Notes: a model not told the origin generated them from the letters alone. 64,000 bases of DNA from Sphaerisporangium krabiense (GCF_014200435.1 NZ_JACHBR010000001.1:3503501-3567500), one strand, 5' to 3'. Positions 8,829 to 19,063 are shown, counted from the stretch's first letter. Numbers and translations: made by a program.

Positions 8829-10012
8829 GTCGGCCTCCTGCCGATCAGCACGGCCGCGAGATCGTCGCTGAGCTCGTCCCTGTGCATGTCCTGGACGGCC
8901 GTGATCAGGCGGTCGAGGTCGATCTCGCCCTGCTCGCGGATGAGGCTGATGAGGCCCTCGGTGCCGAGCAGGTCGGGGCCGCCGCCGATCGTGGCCTCGA
9001 TCAGCCCGTCGGTGTAGAGGAGCAGCGCCCAGTCGTCGCCGAGCGGCAGCCGGATCGTGGTCCACTCGATGTCGCGGAAGATGCCGAGCGGCGGCCCGGA
9101 CGGCGCGTCGGGCACGACGTCCAGGATGCCCTGGTGGATGTCGCCGCGCAGGAACAGCGGGGGAGGGTGCCCGACGACGTGCAGGTCGGCGTGGCGCAGG
9201 CCGGGCTCGATCGTCACCGTGCACAGGGTGGTGAAGATCTCGGGGGACTTGCGCTCGTTGCGCAGCACGGTCTCCAGGGTGGCCAGCAGGTCGTTGCCCG
9301 TGTGCCCGGCGAGGACGAGCGCGCGCCAGGCGATGCGCAGCGCGACGCCGAGGGCCGCCTCGTCGGGGCCGTGGCCGCACACGTCGCCGATCACGACGTG
9401 GACCGCGCCGTCGGGGGTCTGCACGGTGTCCCAGAAATCGCCCGCGAGCAGTGCCTGCCGGCGTCCGGGCAGGTAGCGCGCGTGGTGCTGGAGCCCCTGG
9501 GTGTGGTCGAGCAGGGGGACGGGCAGCAGGCCGTGCTCCAGGCGGGTGTTCTCGCGGCTGAAGTGCTGGGCCTCGGCGAGCTTGCGCTGGGTGAGGTCGG
9601 CGCGCTTGCGCTCGATGGCGTAGCTGATGGCGCGGGCGAGGAGGCGGTCGTCCACGTCCTGCTTCACCAGGTAGTCCTGGGCGCCCGCCGCGACGGCCTC
9701 GACGCCGACGTGCGCGTCGTTGAGCCCGGTCAGCACGAGCACGGCCGTGTCGGGCGCCATGGCGATGACCTGGCGCAGCGCCTCCAGGCCAGAGGCGTCG
9801 GGCAGCGAGAGGTCCACCACCACGCACTGGACCTGGTCGGTGAGCCGGTCGCGGCTCTCGGCCATGGTGCGCGCCCAGATGATCTTGGGGGGTGCGGGGG
9901 TGGTCGCCAGCAGCTCCTCGACCAGGAACGCGTCGCCCGCGTCGTCCTCGATCAGGAGGATCGTATGCATCTCGGTCGGCGCCGCCGGCGTGCCGGGCGA
10001 GAGCGCGGTCAC
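8825..10012 (-). CDS. Receiver-PP2C (RsbU-like) serine phosphatase
   Basis: 395 residues. The N-terminal receiver domain (about 15-135) has acidic residues in LLIEDDAGDAF, Asp in VVVDLSLPD, Thr in VLTGLNDAHV and Lys in YLVKQDV. A coiled linker leads to a PP2C/SpoIIE domain (about 180-392) with metal-binding motifs GDFWDTVQ, VIGDVCGHGPDEA, LYTDGLIE and DDLAAVLI. Such proteins dephosphorylate anti-anti-sigma factors, and phosphorylation of the receiver should control the output. The start is GTG 10012 (AAGAGG upstream); ATG 9970 is an alternative. It is the first gene of a three-gene phosphorelay operon with overlapping ends. No partner anti-sigma factor is adjacent. Confidence 0.92.
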   Translation of the reverse strand: MTALSPGTPAAPTEMHTILLIEDDAGDAFLVEELLATTPAPPKIIWARTMAESRDRLTDQVQCVVVDLSLPDASGLEALRQVIAMAPDTAVLVLTGLNDAHVGVEAVAAGAQDYLVKQDVDDRLLARAISYAIERKRADLTQRKLAEAQHFSRENTRLEHGLLPVPLLDHTQGLQHHARYLPGRRQALLAGDFWDTVQTPDGAVHVVIGDVCGHGPDEAALGVALRIAWRALVLAGHTGNDLLATLETVLRNERKSPEIFTTLCTVTIEPGLRHADLHVVGHPPPLFLRGDIHQGILDVVPDAPSGPPLGIFRDIEWTTIRLPLGDDWALLLYTDGLIEATIGGGPDLLGTEGLISLIREQGEIDLDRLITAVQDMHRDELSDDLAAVLIGRRPT

Positions 10013-10150
10013 TGGTGCCTCTTATGAAGTGTTGGTTGACCTTGCCTGTTGACCTGCACCATATAGGGAAAGTCGCCTGGACGCATGAATGTGCAAAACC
10101 GTGACTTAAGGCACGAAGCATTCGAAATCGCAGTTGCCGTCGTGCGCATG

Positions 10151-11092
10151 TCACAGCTCTGCGGGCGGAGTGCTCAGCTCGACACCCTGCGGCAGAGACC
10201 CCTCCTCGGCTGCCTCGGACAGATAGGAGAGCAGAGTAGCGCGGAACGCCTGGGCCGCACGGATGGGCTCGACGTCCTTGCGATGGGCGAGCGCGACCAC
10301 GCGGCGCAGGCCCGGCGGGGCCAGCGGGGTGCCCGCCAGACCGGGCCGCCCGTCCAGCACCATCGACGGCACCACCGCGACCCCGAGCCCCGCCTCCACG
10401 AAGCGCAGCACCGCGTCCATCTCGCCGCCCTCGACGGCGAAGCGCGGTTCGAAACCGGCCTGGCGGCAGGCGTTCAGCGTGGCCTCGCGCACGTCGTACC
10501 CCCGGCGGAACATCACCATCGGGCGGCCGCGCAGCTCCTCGATCCGCACGTACGGCCTGCGCGGCCGTGTTCCGGCGGGCGAGACGACCACCAGGTTCTC
10601 GCGCAGGATCTCCTCGGTCACCAGCGACGGGTCGCTGCTCTGCAGGGGCAGGATGATCAGCGCCAGGTCGAGCTGGCCGCGCGCCAGGTCGCGGACCAGG
10701 TCACGCGAGCCGCCCTCCTCCACCAGCAGGTCGATGCCCGGATAGTCGTCGTGGAAGCGGGCCAGCGCCTCGGCCAGCAGCCCCGCGCACAGCGACGGCG
10801 TCGCGCCCAGCCGCACCCGGCCCCGGCCCAGCCCGGCCAGCTCCGCCACCTCGCGGCGCGCGGTCTCGGCGTCCGCCAGGATGCGCCGCGCCAGGGGGAG
10901 CAGCGCCTCGCCCGCGGGGGTGAGCGTCACGTTGCCCCGGGCGCGGCTGAACAGCGGCGCGCCGAGCTCGGCCTCCAGCGCCTTGATCTGCTTGCTCAGG
11001 GACGGCTGGGCGAGCCGCATCCGCTCGGCCGCGTGCGTGAAGTGCGCGGTCTCGGCCACAGCCACGAACGAGGCCAGTTGCTGTAGCTGCAC
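10151..11092 (-). CDS. LysR-family transcriptional regulator, divergent from the second sdh operon
   Basis: 313 residues. The N-terminal winged HTH is canonical (FTHAAERMRLAQPSLSKQIK, then LFSR), and the C-terminal effector domain has the two-lobe periplasmic-binding fold typical of LTTRs. GTG 11092 starts directly at VQLQQLASFVAVAE, the normal LTTR N-terminus; the longer open frame upstream is antisense to sdh. It is transcribed away from sdhC2, and the shared 198-nt gap contains a textbook T-N11-A site. Control of the succinate dehydrogenase/fumarate reductase operon and of itself is therefore likely. The inducer is unknown. Confidence 0.92.
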   Translation of the reverse strand: MQLQQLASFVAVAETAHFTHAAERMRLAQPSLSKQIKALEAELGAPLFSRARGNVTLTPAGEALLPLARRILADAETARREVAELAGLGRGRVRLGATPSLCAGLLAEALARFHDDYPGIDLLVEEGGSRDLVRDLARGQLDLALIILPLQSSDPSLVTEEILRENLVVVSPAGTRPRRPYVRIEELRGRPMVMFRRGYDVREATLNACRQAGFEPRFAVEGGEMDAVLRFVEAGLGVAVVPSMVLDGRPGLAGTPLAPPGLRRVVALAHRKDVEPIRAAQAFRATLLSYLSEAAEEGSLPQGVELSTPPAEL

Positions 11093-11217
11093 GGTCCACA
11101 GCGTACGGCGGGCGTTCCCGCCGCTCGCGGGCGGCATGCGGTGTGAGATCGGGGTGTGAGATTGCTCGCATCGGCCTCGTGGGTCCGAACATCCGATGAC
11201 CCGAAGGGCCACGGTGC

Positions 11218-11232
11218 ATAGCCTCCGGCTAT
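11218..11232. promoter_or_regulatory. LysR-type T-N11-A operator
   Basis: ATAGCC-TCC-GGCTAT is a perfect 6-bp inverted repeat and fits the LTTR box T-N11-A. It lies in the divergent gap, 126 nt from the LysR start and 59 nt from the sdhC2 start. It is the most likely binding site of the LysR protein encoded at 10151. Confidence 0.65.
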
Positions 11233-11290
11233 CGAGACGAGGCGGCCGATGACTTGGACGCCTTATCTCCGCCTTACTTACCGTCGATGA

Positions 11291-12045
11291 GTGACATCCA
11301 CCATCGAACGAGGCATGGCCACCGCCGAGGTCCGCCGCCACTCCGATCCGCCGAGGACGCCGGCGCGGCGACGGCCGAGCCTGATGCGGACCTCCAACGG
11401 CAGGAAGGCCGTCATGGCGGTCAGCGGCGCCGTGCTGGTGCTCTTCCTCATCGGTCACATGCTCGGCAACCTCAAGATCTTCCTCGGCGCGGAGTCGTTC
11501 AACTCCTACGCCGAATGGCTGCGCACCGTCGGCGAGCCCGCCGTGCCCGGCCGCACGATCCTCACCCTCACCGAGATCGTCCTGGTCGCCGCGGTGGTGC
11601 TGCACATGTGGTCGGCGGTCTCGCTGGCCCGCCGCGCCGCCAAGGCCCGGCCCGTCAAGTACGCGGCCCGCCGCAGGTCGCAGGCCGGCGGCTACGTCGT
11701 CCACACCATGCGCTACGGCGGCGTGATCATCCTGCTGTTCGTCGTCTGGCACCTGCTCGACCTGACCTTCGGCACCGTCAACCCCAAGGGCTTCGACGCC
11801 TCCCCGTACGACCGCATCGTCGCCGGCTTCGACCCCTCCCGGTGGTGGGTGACGGCCTTCTACATCCTGGCCCTCGTGATGGTGGGGCTGCACCTGCGTC
11901 ACGGCCTGTGGAGCGCCTTCCAGACGCTCGGGCTCACCCGCGGCCGGGCCCGCGGCGTGCTCAGCGCCGTCGCCGCCGCCGGCTCCGCCGTGCTGATCCT
12001 CGGGTTCGTGTCCGTTCCCATCGCCGTGATGATCGGAGCTGTGAA

Positions 12046-12049
<4 letters not shown>
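11291..12049 (+). CDS. sdhC: Succinate dehydrogenase cytochrome b subunit (b558/Sdh2 type)
   Basis: 252 residues with five TM segments. It belongs to the b558 family that anchors the second complex and binds haem through TM histidines; candidates are in [25 protein letters not shown] and LHLRHGLW. The listed start is GTG 11291, but no good ribosome site precedes it. ATG 11315 (GAGG very close) is possible, and the hydrophobic core begins only at about residue 40. The stop overlaps the sdhA2 start (GTGA). Membrane complexes of this class can reduce or oxidise menaquinone, so the operon may act as a fumarate reductase under some conditions. Confidence 0.9.
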
Positions 12050-13967
<1,918 letters not shown>

Positions 13968-13971
<4 letters not shown>

Positions 13972-14705
13972 ACCTGACCCTGAAAGTCTGGCGGCAGAAC
14001 GGCCCCGGCGACGCGGGGCGCATGGTGACCTACCAGGTCACGGACGTGTCCCCCGACATGTCCTTCCTGGAGATGCTCGACGTCCTCAACGAGCGGCTCA
14101 TCCTCGAAGGCGACGACCCGGTGGCCTTCGACCACGACTGCCGCGAGGGCATCTGCGGCATGTGCGGCATGGTCATCAACGGCGTCGCGCACGGCGAGCA
14201 GCGGGCCACCACGACCTGCCAGCTCCACATGCGCCACTTCGAGGACGGCGCCACCGTCACGATCGAGCCGTGGCGCGCCGCGCCGTTCCCCGTCATCAAG
14301 GACCTGGTCGTCGACCGCGGCTCCTTCGACCGCATCATCCAGGCCGGCGGCTTCGTCTCCGTCCCCGCCGGCTCGGCCCCCGACGCCCACAGCGTCCCGG
14401 TCAAGAAGGAGAACGCCGACGCCGCCTTCGACGCCGCCACCTGCATCGGCTGCGGCGCCTGCGTCGCCGCCTGCCCCAACGGCTCGGCCTCCCTCTTCAC
14501 CGGCGCGAAGATCACCCACCTCGGCCTGCTCCCGCAGGGCCAGCCGGAACGCGACTCCCGCGCCCTCGCCATGGTCGAACAGATGGACCTGGAAGGCTTC
14601 GGCGGCTGCACCAACACCGGCGAATGCACCGCCGTCTGCCCCAAGGGCATCTCCCTCGACGTCATAGCCCAAATGAACCGCGACTACCTGAAGGCCGCCA
14701 AGTAA
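13968..14705 (+). CDS. sdhB: Succinate dehydrogenase iron-sulfur subunit (Sdh2 type)
   Basis: 245 residues. The 2Fe-2S ligands are in [12 protein letters not shown] plus a later Cys (TTTCQLH). The ferredoxin domain has [15 protein letters not shown] and [15 protein letters not shown]. The start is GTG 13968 inside the stop of sdhA2 (GTGA). It is the last gene of the operon. It pairs only with SdhA2/SdhC2, since cluster spacing and length differ from the SdhB at 3079. Confidence 0.95.
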
Positions 14706-14768
14706 CGGCCTCCGGCCCAAGGTCTTCGCTTCGCTCAGGCTGTTTTTCCAGGGGCCTGCGGCCCACGG

Positions 14769-14990
14769 GAGACGTCGTGGACGACGCGTCTGGCCCTGGA
14801 AGCCCTCCATGGTCGCGGCCTCGCCATCGTCGCCGCCCTCGCCCACGACCATGGCGTCACGCACCCACCTGACGGCTCCGGTAAGACGGTCTGGGCGCGC
14901 TGGCGCCTGTCGTCCGGCGGTCACGCCGCCACGTCCTTGATGAACGACATGTACGGTCCATGCCAATGTCCACCAAGGAGATCGGGATGA
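14769..14990 (+). pseudogene. C-terminal remnant of an RsbW-like ATP-binding anti-sigma factor
   Basis: In the frame with codons at 14781, 14784 and so on, the translation contains LALEALHGRGLAIVAALAHD followed by HGV and GSGKTVWARWRL. This is the characteristic G-box and last strand of the HATPase domain in actinomycete RsbW-like regulators. No start codon or N-box is present upstream in any frame, so only ~50 codons at the end of the gene survive. It runs into the start of the next gene. It is too short for routine ORF calling and is a likely deletion scar. Confidence 0.6.
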
Positions 14991-15700
14991 GGCACTCGGA
15001 GCGTCTGTGGCACTTGGCGTACAAGTACGGCATGGGCTCGTCGTTCGACGGGATGTGGGTGGAGGGCCTGGAGGTCGCGGAAGTCGCCGAGCGGCTTGGG
15101 GGTGCGGTGGCCGGGGAGTGCGGCTGGGCGGACCTGCTCAAGGGCGTGGGGGAGGGAACGGGGGTGGTCTGGGCCGGGCGCCTCAATGGCGACTGGACGC
15201 AGGTCGTACACCTGGGGGTCGAGGCCCTCGACGTGGAGCCGTTGTCGGAGGGGAATCGTCGCGCCCTCCGCTTCGGCTGGCACGTGAACGGCGTCGGTGA
15301 TCTCGTCTATGCGGTCGATGGCGCGTGTGTCACCGTGTTCGGCGTGACCCGGCCGGGCGGGCGTCGAGGCCGTGAACCGCAGGCGCTCGACCCGTACGCG
15401 GAGGGGTTGCGGTTCGATCTCCAGGACTCGTCATGGGAGAACGACCCGGACCTGCCCCCAGGCTGGAGGGAGTACTCCGCCTGGGAGGAGGCGCGGTTGG
15501 AGGGCGACCTACCGGATGACGCCTACGACGACATGCCGCCGGAGTGGTCTGATCTGCTGGAGCTCGCGGTCAATGGCTACAGCCCGCCGCTGGCCGCCTG
15601 CATCACGTCGGCCCTGACCCTCGTCGGGCGGGTGACGGGTCGAGAGTTGGATGAGGCGTGGATGCGGGAAATCCACACTCGATTCCTCTTCGAGCGCTGA
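14987..15700 (+). CDS. Hypothetical protein, possibly DUF6461 family
   Basis: 237 residues, soluble, acidic, with many Trp. ATG 14987 has AAGGAG 6 nt upstream and is preferred to an ATG 27 nt earlier. Features include an N-terminal helical segment (ERLWHLAYKYGMG), a middle beta-rich part with a VVWAGRLNGDWTQVV-type strand pair, and a C-terminal helical motif (ITSALTLVGRVTGRELDEAW) that resembles DUF6461 proteins of streptomycetes. The assignment is tentative. No catalytic motif is visible. Members of this family often occur in accessory regions next to regulators, which fits the adjacent anti-sigma remnant. Confidence 0.7.
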   Translation: MRHSERLWHLAYKYGMGSSFDGMWVEGLEVAEVAERLGGAVAGECGWADLLKGVGEGTGVVWAGRLNGDWTQVVHLGVEALDVEPLSEGNRRALRFGWHVNGVGDLVYAVDGACVTVFGVTRPGGRRGREPQALDPYAEGLRFDLQDSSWENDPDLPPGWREYSAWEEARLEGDLPDDAYDDMPPEWSDLLELAVNGYSPPLAACITSALTLVGRVTGRELDEAWMREIHTRFLFER

Positions 15701-15846
15701 ACAGGCAGGAACACCGGCGCACGGTTGCCTGCAGCAGGCCGCCCCGGAAGCGGGCCGTGGGCGGCGATGACCTCCAACGCGGCCCGGTGCTCCAGCGAAA
15801 ACCAGAGCCAGGGGTCGGCGAAGGCGTTGGAGGGGTTCGCGGTCAT
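15577..15846 (-). CDS. Small ORF coupled to GntR gene, possibly a truncated gene
   Basis: 89 codons. The ATG at 15846 overlaps the GntR stop as ATGA, which suggests translational coupling. The first ~45 residues (FADPWLWFSLEHRAALEVIA) look like a real amphipathic protein. The last ~40 lie antisense to the end of the gene at 14987-15700 and look random. It may be a gene cut off by rearrangement. No family is recognised. Confidence 0.3.
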   Translation of the reverse strand: MTANPSNAFADPWLWFSLEHRAALEVIAAHGPLPGRPAAGNRAPVFLPVQRSKRNRVWISRIHASSNSRPVTRPTRVRADVMQAASGGL

Positions 15847-16220
15847 GATGAGGTCGGTGCTGTGCCGCGGGATGTCAGGGCCGCTTGCACGATGCGGATC
15901 GCCTCGGCCGCGTCGAGGCCGACGCCGGCCACCACGGCCGCGTAGTCGGCGGCGGCCCTGCGGACCCGCTCCCGGGCCTCCTCGCCGGCGGCCGAGACGA
16001 ACGAGCCCGCCCGTCCGCGTGTCTCGATCAACCCCGCCTCCTCCAGTTCCCGGTAGGCGCGGCCGACCGTGTTGACGGCCAGGTTGAGGTCGGCCGCGAG
16101 GTGGCGGATGGTCGGCAGCCGGGCGCCCACGGCCAGCGTGCGGTCCTGGATCTGCCGGGCGAGCTGGGCCCGTAGCTGCTCGAATGGCGGCACCGGCGAG
16201 GCCGCGTCGATGACGATCAA
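15843..16220 (-). CDS. GntR-family repressor, YtrA type
   Basis: 125 residues, the short YtrA-type architecture: an N-terminal strand (MIVIDAASPVPPFEQLRAQL), a winged HTH (LPTIRHLAADLNLAVNTVGR, then YRELEEAGLIETRGRAGSFV) and a short helical tail for dimerisation. The start is TTG 16220, overlapping the upstream stop as TTGA; no ATG or GTG exists at the correct position. It is the second gene of an operon with a membrane protein. YtrA-type regulators usually repress a membrane-protein or ABC-transporter operon, and the promoter carries repeated TTTGTCGCA elements. Confidence 0.88.
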   Translation of the reverse strand: MIVIDAASPVPPFEQLRAQLARQIQDRTLAVGARLPTIRHLAADLNLAVNTVGRAYRELEEAGLIETRGRAGSFVSAAGEEARERVRRAAADYAAVVAGVGLDAAEAIRIVQAALTSRGTAPTSS

Positions 16221-17029
16221 CGGTTGCTCATCGCCTGCCGGGCCACCGTCGCGCTCGACGGCGTTCTGGTTTGGAGCGCGATGAAGGCGACCAGGCCCAG
16301 GATCAGGTAGGCGACCGAGGCGGCGCTCCACCAGCCGGGCGCGGTGCCGAAGAGCAGCACCATCGGCAGTGACCACTGCACGTTCGGCGTGGCGAGGACG
16401 CGGGCGTCCTCGACGCGCATGATGACATCGGCGGTCAGCGACTCCTCGTCCTCCGCCACGACCGGGTGCCTGAGCAGATGGCGTAGCTGCAGGGCGAAGA
16501 TGGCGGTCGCGCCGAGCAGGCCGATCAGCAGGACGACGGCCGGCCGTCGCACGGCGGGGTCGGGAACGGCCAGGGCGCTCCCGGTCAGCGCCATCGCACC
16601 GGCGAAGGTGGCGACCGTGAAGACGGCGTACGGCAGGCCGAGCACGGCCCGCCAGCCGGGCTGGATCAGATGGGCGGCCCTGCGGGACAGCGTCGCGCCC
16701 GCCCGCTGGTCGACGCGTCGCACCCACCGGTCGAGCAGCAACTGCGCCAGCAGCAGTCCGGCCACGACGACGGTCAGGGCCGGCAGTTGCAGCGGGCGCC
16801 GCGGCTGGGGTCCGAGGAAGGCGACACTGGCGAGCGCGCTCGCGATGATCAGCACCGCCAGGATGACGTGGGCGGCGAGGCGGGCCTGTCTCCGGACCGC
16901 CAGCCGGCCGGCCAGCAGCGGGGTGGGGCGAGCTCCGGCCAGGTCGTGCCGGGCCAGCCACTCGCCCGCCAGTCGCAGGTCGGCCGCACGCGTCGGCGGA
17001 CCGGCGTCCGGTAAGGGTTCACGAGTCAT
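16217..17029 (-). CDS. Six-helix membrane protein controlled by GntR
   Basis: 270 residues. The N-terminus is cytoplasmic and hydrophilic (~50 residues). About six TM segments follow in three pairs, with a cytoplasmic loop of ~50 residues containing DEESLTADVIMRVEDARV. It is not a recognised transporter. The plan resembles permease-like partners that sit with YtrA-type GntR regulators, but no ATPase gene is present. ATG 17029 is the first start after the operator repeats. The function is unknown; envelope stress is a guess from the regulator type. Confidence 0.75.
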   Translation of the reverse strand: MTREPLPDAGPPTRAADLRLAGEWLARHDLAGARPTPLLAGRLAVRRQARLAAHVILAVLIIASALASVAFLGPQPRRPLQLPALTVVVAGLLLAQLLLDRWVRRVDQRAGATLSRRAAHLIQPGWRAVLGLPYAVFTVATFAGAMALTGSALAVPDPAVRRPAVVLLIGLLGATAIFALQLRHLLRHPVVAEDEESLTADVIMRVEDARVLATPNVQWSLPMVLLFGTAPGWWSAASVAYLILGLVAFIALQTRTPSSATVARQAMSNR

Positions 17030-17039
17030 GGCGCCTCCC

Positions 17040-17100
17040 TTGTCGCAGACTTTGTCGCAAGCTTTGTAGCAACATGGTGAGTCATACTTTGCGACAAAGT
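17040..17100. promoter_or_regulatory. GntR operator cluster
   Basis: Four related elements lie in 61 nt just upstream of the membrane-protein start: TTGTCGCA (17040-17047), TTTGTCGCAA (17051-17060), CTTTGTAGCAAC (17062-17073), and the perfect palindrome ACTTTG-CGA-CAAAGT (17086-17100). Such direct and inverted arrangement is typical of YtrA-type sites. They probably mediate autorepression. Confidence 0.7.
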
Positions 17101-17244
17101 CAACCCGCCCGCCACCGTCACCGCATGCCGCGCGACCGCGATGGCGTGGTGCCGCAGGTCCTTCTCTCTCAGTAGTGCATCGGACACGTCATGTAGCGGT
17201 TATGGTGGCGGGCAGGAGCACGCGCAGTGTCGAAGGGAGAGCGC

Positions 17245-18057
17245 GTGAGCGCCAACGACTACGAGAATCCTGTGCCGCCGGGCGTGGACGCCGGCCGTCC
17301 CACGATCGCCCGCGTGTACGACGCGCTGCTCGGCGGCGCCGACAACTTCGCCTCCGACCGGGCCGTCGTGGCGGCGCTGCGCGAGGTATGCCCACAGATC
17401 AGCGACGTCGCGGTGCAGAACAGGCGGGCCCTCGGGAGGGGGATCGGCTATCTGGCCGGGACGCTCGGCGTCCGGCAGTTCCTCGACCTCGGCTCGGGGC
17501 TGCCGACGGCCGAGAACACGCACCAGGTCGCGGGCCGTTCGGTCTCCGAGGCGCGGGTGGTGTACGTGGACATCGACCCGATGGTGCGGGCCCACAGCCG
17601 GTCGCTGTTGTCCGGCGACGGCGGCACGGCGGTCGTCGTGGCCGACCTCAGGGATCCGGAACGCGTGCTCGACGACCCCGGCCTGCGCGAGGTGATCGAC
17701 TTCACGCAGCCCGTCGCCATCGTGCTGGCGGGCATCCTGCACCACCTGCACGACGACGAGAACCCCAAGGCGATCGTGGACGCCTACCTGAGCGCCGCCC
17801 CTGTCGGCAGCCCCCTTCTCATCACCCACTTCTGCTCTTCGGCCCCCGACGCCGCGGCGCTGGAGCAGGCATGCCTGAGCGTGCTCGGCACCGGAAGGTT
17901 CCGCACCATGGAAGAGATCACCGGCTACTTCGACGGCACCACGTTGCTGGCCCCCGGCGTCGTCTACCTCCCCGACTTCCACCCCGACACCCCGTCCGGC
18001 CGTCCCCTGACCACGACCGACCGCCTCATCGCCGGCGGCATCGGCCTCAAACTCTGA
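17245..18057 (+). CDS. SAM-dependent methyltransferase, DUF574 family
   Basis: 270 residues. It is a Rossmann-type methyltransferase of the family expanded in actinomycetes (Methyltransf_19). Diagnostic parts are the N-terminal PTIARVYDALLGGADNFASD, the SAM-binding loop FLDLGSGLPTAENTHQVA, the acidic strand VVYVDIDPMVRAHSR, and AILHHLHDDENP in the form GILHHLHDDE. GTG 17245 follows GGGAG and is preferred over GTG 17227. The substrate is unknown. It stands alone, facing away from the GntR operon, and converges on the Clp-N gene. Confidence 0.9.
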   Translation: MSANDYENPVPPGVDAGRPTIARVYDALLGGADNFASDRAVVAALREVCPQISDVAVQNRRALGRGIGYLAGTLGVRQFLDLGSGLPTAENTHQVAGRSVSEARVVYVDIDPMVRAHSRSLLSGDGGTAVVVADLRDPERVLDDPGLREVIDFTQPVAIVLAGILHHLHDDENPKAIVDAYLSAAPVGSPLLITHFCSSAPDAAALEQACLSVLGTGRFRTMEEITGYFDGTTLLAPGVVYLPDFHPDTPSGRPLTTTDRLIAGGIGLKL

Positions 18058-18079
18058 CAGGGCCGCACGCTCGGCGGGC

Positions 18080-18643
18080 TCACGCGAGTTCTGAGCGGAT
18101 CTCGGTGCGCAGGGAGTCGAACGCGAGGCCGGAGTCGGCGAGGACGCGGGCGGCCAGGCCCTCGCCCTCGCGGAGCAGGCCGAGGAGGATGTGGCCGTCG
18201 CTGATGTGGTTGTGCTTGAGGGCGACGGCCTCGCGCAGGGAGAGTTCCAGCACCTTCTTGGCGCGGCCGCTGAAGGGGATGTGATCGCCGCCGAGGAACC
18301 AGGGCTTGCCGCGGCGGGGGCGTCGCTCGCGGTCGAGGGCGCCGCGGCCGAACACGGCCTCGACCTTCTCGCGGACCACGTCGAGGTCGATGCCGATGGC
18401 CTCCAGGGCCTGGGCGTCCAGCCGGTCCGGCGCGGAGGCGTCCAGAAGCCGCGCGATCATGTCGCGCGCCCGGTCGTGGTCGAGCCCGTGCCGCGTCAGG
18501 ATCCTGCCGCCGACCGAGTCGGGCTGGCGTAGCAGGGCCAGGAGCAGGTGCTCGGTGCCGATGTAGTCGTGGTCCAACGACCGGGCCTCTTCCTGGGCCT
18601 GGACGACCACCTGGCGGGCGTTCGCCTGGAACCTCTCGAACAT
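18080..18643 (-). CDS. Stand-alone Clp N-terminal domain protein
   Basis: 187 residues made of two Clp-N repeats. Repeat one is FERFQANARQVVVQAQEEAR...HDYIGTEHLLLALLRQ and repeat two is FSGRAKKVLELSLREAVALK...HISDGHILLGLLREGEG. There is no AAA+ module. Such proteins bind substrates or ClpC partners and may act as adaptors or decoys; that role is inferred. I prefer ATG 18643 because GGGAG lies 8 nt upstream; ATG 18649 overlaps the upstream stop. It is co-transcribed with the small HTH gene and shares its palindromic promoter. Confidence 0.88.
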   Translation of the reverse strand: MFERFQANARQVVVQAQEEARSLDHDYIGTEHLLLALLRQPDSVGGRILTRHGLDHDRARDMIARLLDASAPDRLDAQALEAIGIDLDVVREKVEAVFGRGALDRERRPRRGKPWFLGGDHIPFSGRAKKVLELSLREAVALKHNHISDGHILLGLLREGEGLAARVLADSGLAFDSLRTEIRSELA

Positions 18644-18645
18644 CG

Positions 18646-18879
18646 TCATTTCTCCCGTCTGAGTAGACCGCGGCCGCCCGCGTACTTCTTGTGAACCGCC
18701 TGCCTGCTCACGCCGAGCAGGACCGCGATCTCCTGCCACGACCAGCCCTGTTCGCGGGCGCTGTCGACCTGGAGCGCCTCGAGGCGTTCCACCAGGACGC
18801 GCAGCGCCCGTACGGCGCGCAGGCCGACGGCGGGGTCGCGGCTGCCGGCGTCGGAGGCCAGCTGTGCCGTATCGCTCAT
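18646..18879 (-). CDS. Small sigma-like HTH regulator of the Clp-N operon
   Basis: 77 residues. The C-terminal half has an HTH of the form WSWQEIAVLLGVSRQAVHKK followed by a basic tail (GGRGLLRREK). The N-terminal half is a helix that probably dimerises. It is always short in this family and sits directly upstream of Clp-N genes in actinomycetes. ATG 18879 has no ribosome site, but a near-consensus promoter places transcription initiation at this ATG, so the message is probably leaderless. Autoregulation through the two palindromes overlapping that promoter is likely. Confidence 0.88.
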   Translation of the reverse strand: MSDTAQLASDAGSRDPAVGLRAVRALRVLVERLEALQVDSAREQGWSWQEIAVLLGVSRQAVHKKYAGGRGLLRREK

Positions 18880-18882
18880 GGG

Positions 18883-18928
18883 TGTCAATATAGGTTGACA
18901 GGCAGATGGGTGTCAACATTGGTTGACG
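18883..18928 (-). promoter_or_regulatory. Promoter overlapped by two palindromic operators (leaderless start)
   Basis: Read on the minus strand, TTGACA (18911-18916), an 18-nt spacer and TATATT (18887-18892) form an excellent promoter ending 7 nt before ATG 18879. Two 18-bp inverted repeats, TGTCAA-N6-TTGACA (18883-18900) and TGTCAAC-N4-GTTGACG (18911-18928), cover the -10 and -35 exactly. Their centres are 28 nt apart. A dimer bound at either would block RNA polymerase. The gap also faces the ABC exporter genes on the other strand, so these may be co-controlled. Confidence 0.75.
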
Positions 18929-19063
18929 AGCGTGATCGGTCGATCTCTGGAGGAAAGTCTTCTGCCGGGGCGCGAGAACCCGAATGTTTTCGCTGCTCAC
19001 CCGCGCCGGCGGGCGGAAAATCGATTGCCCGGCGCCGCCGGTCGCTGCGAGCCTGTGGAGGTT

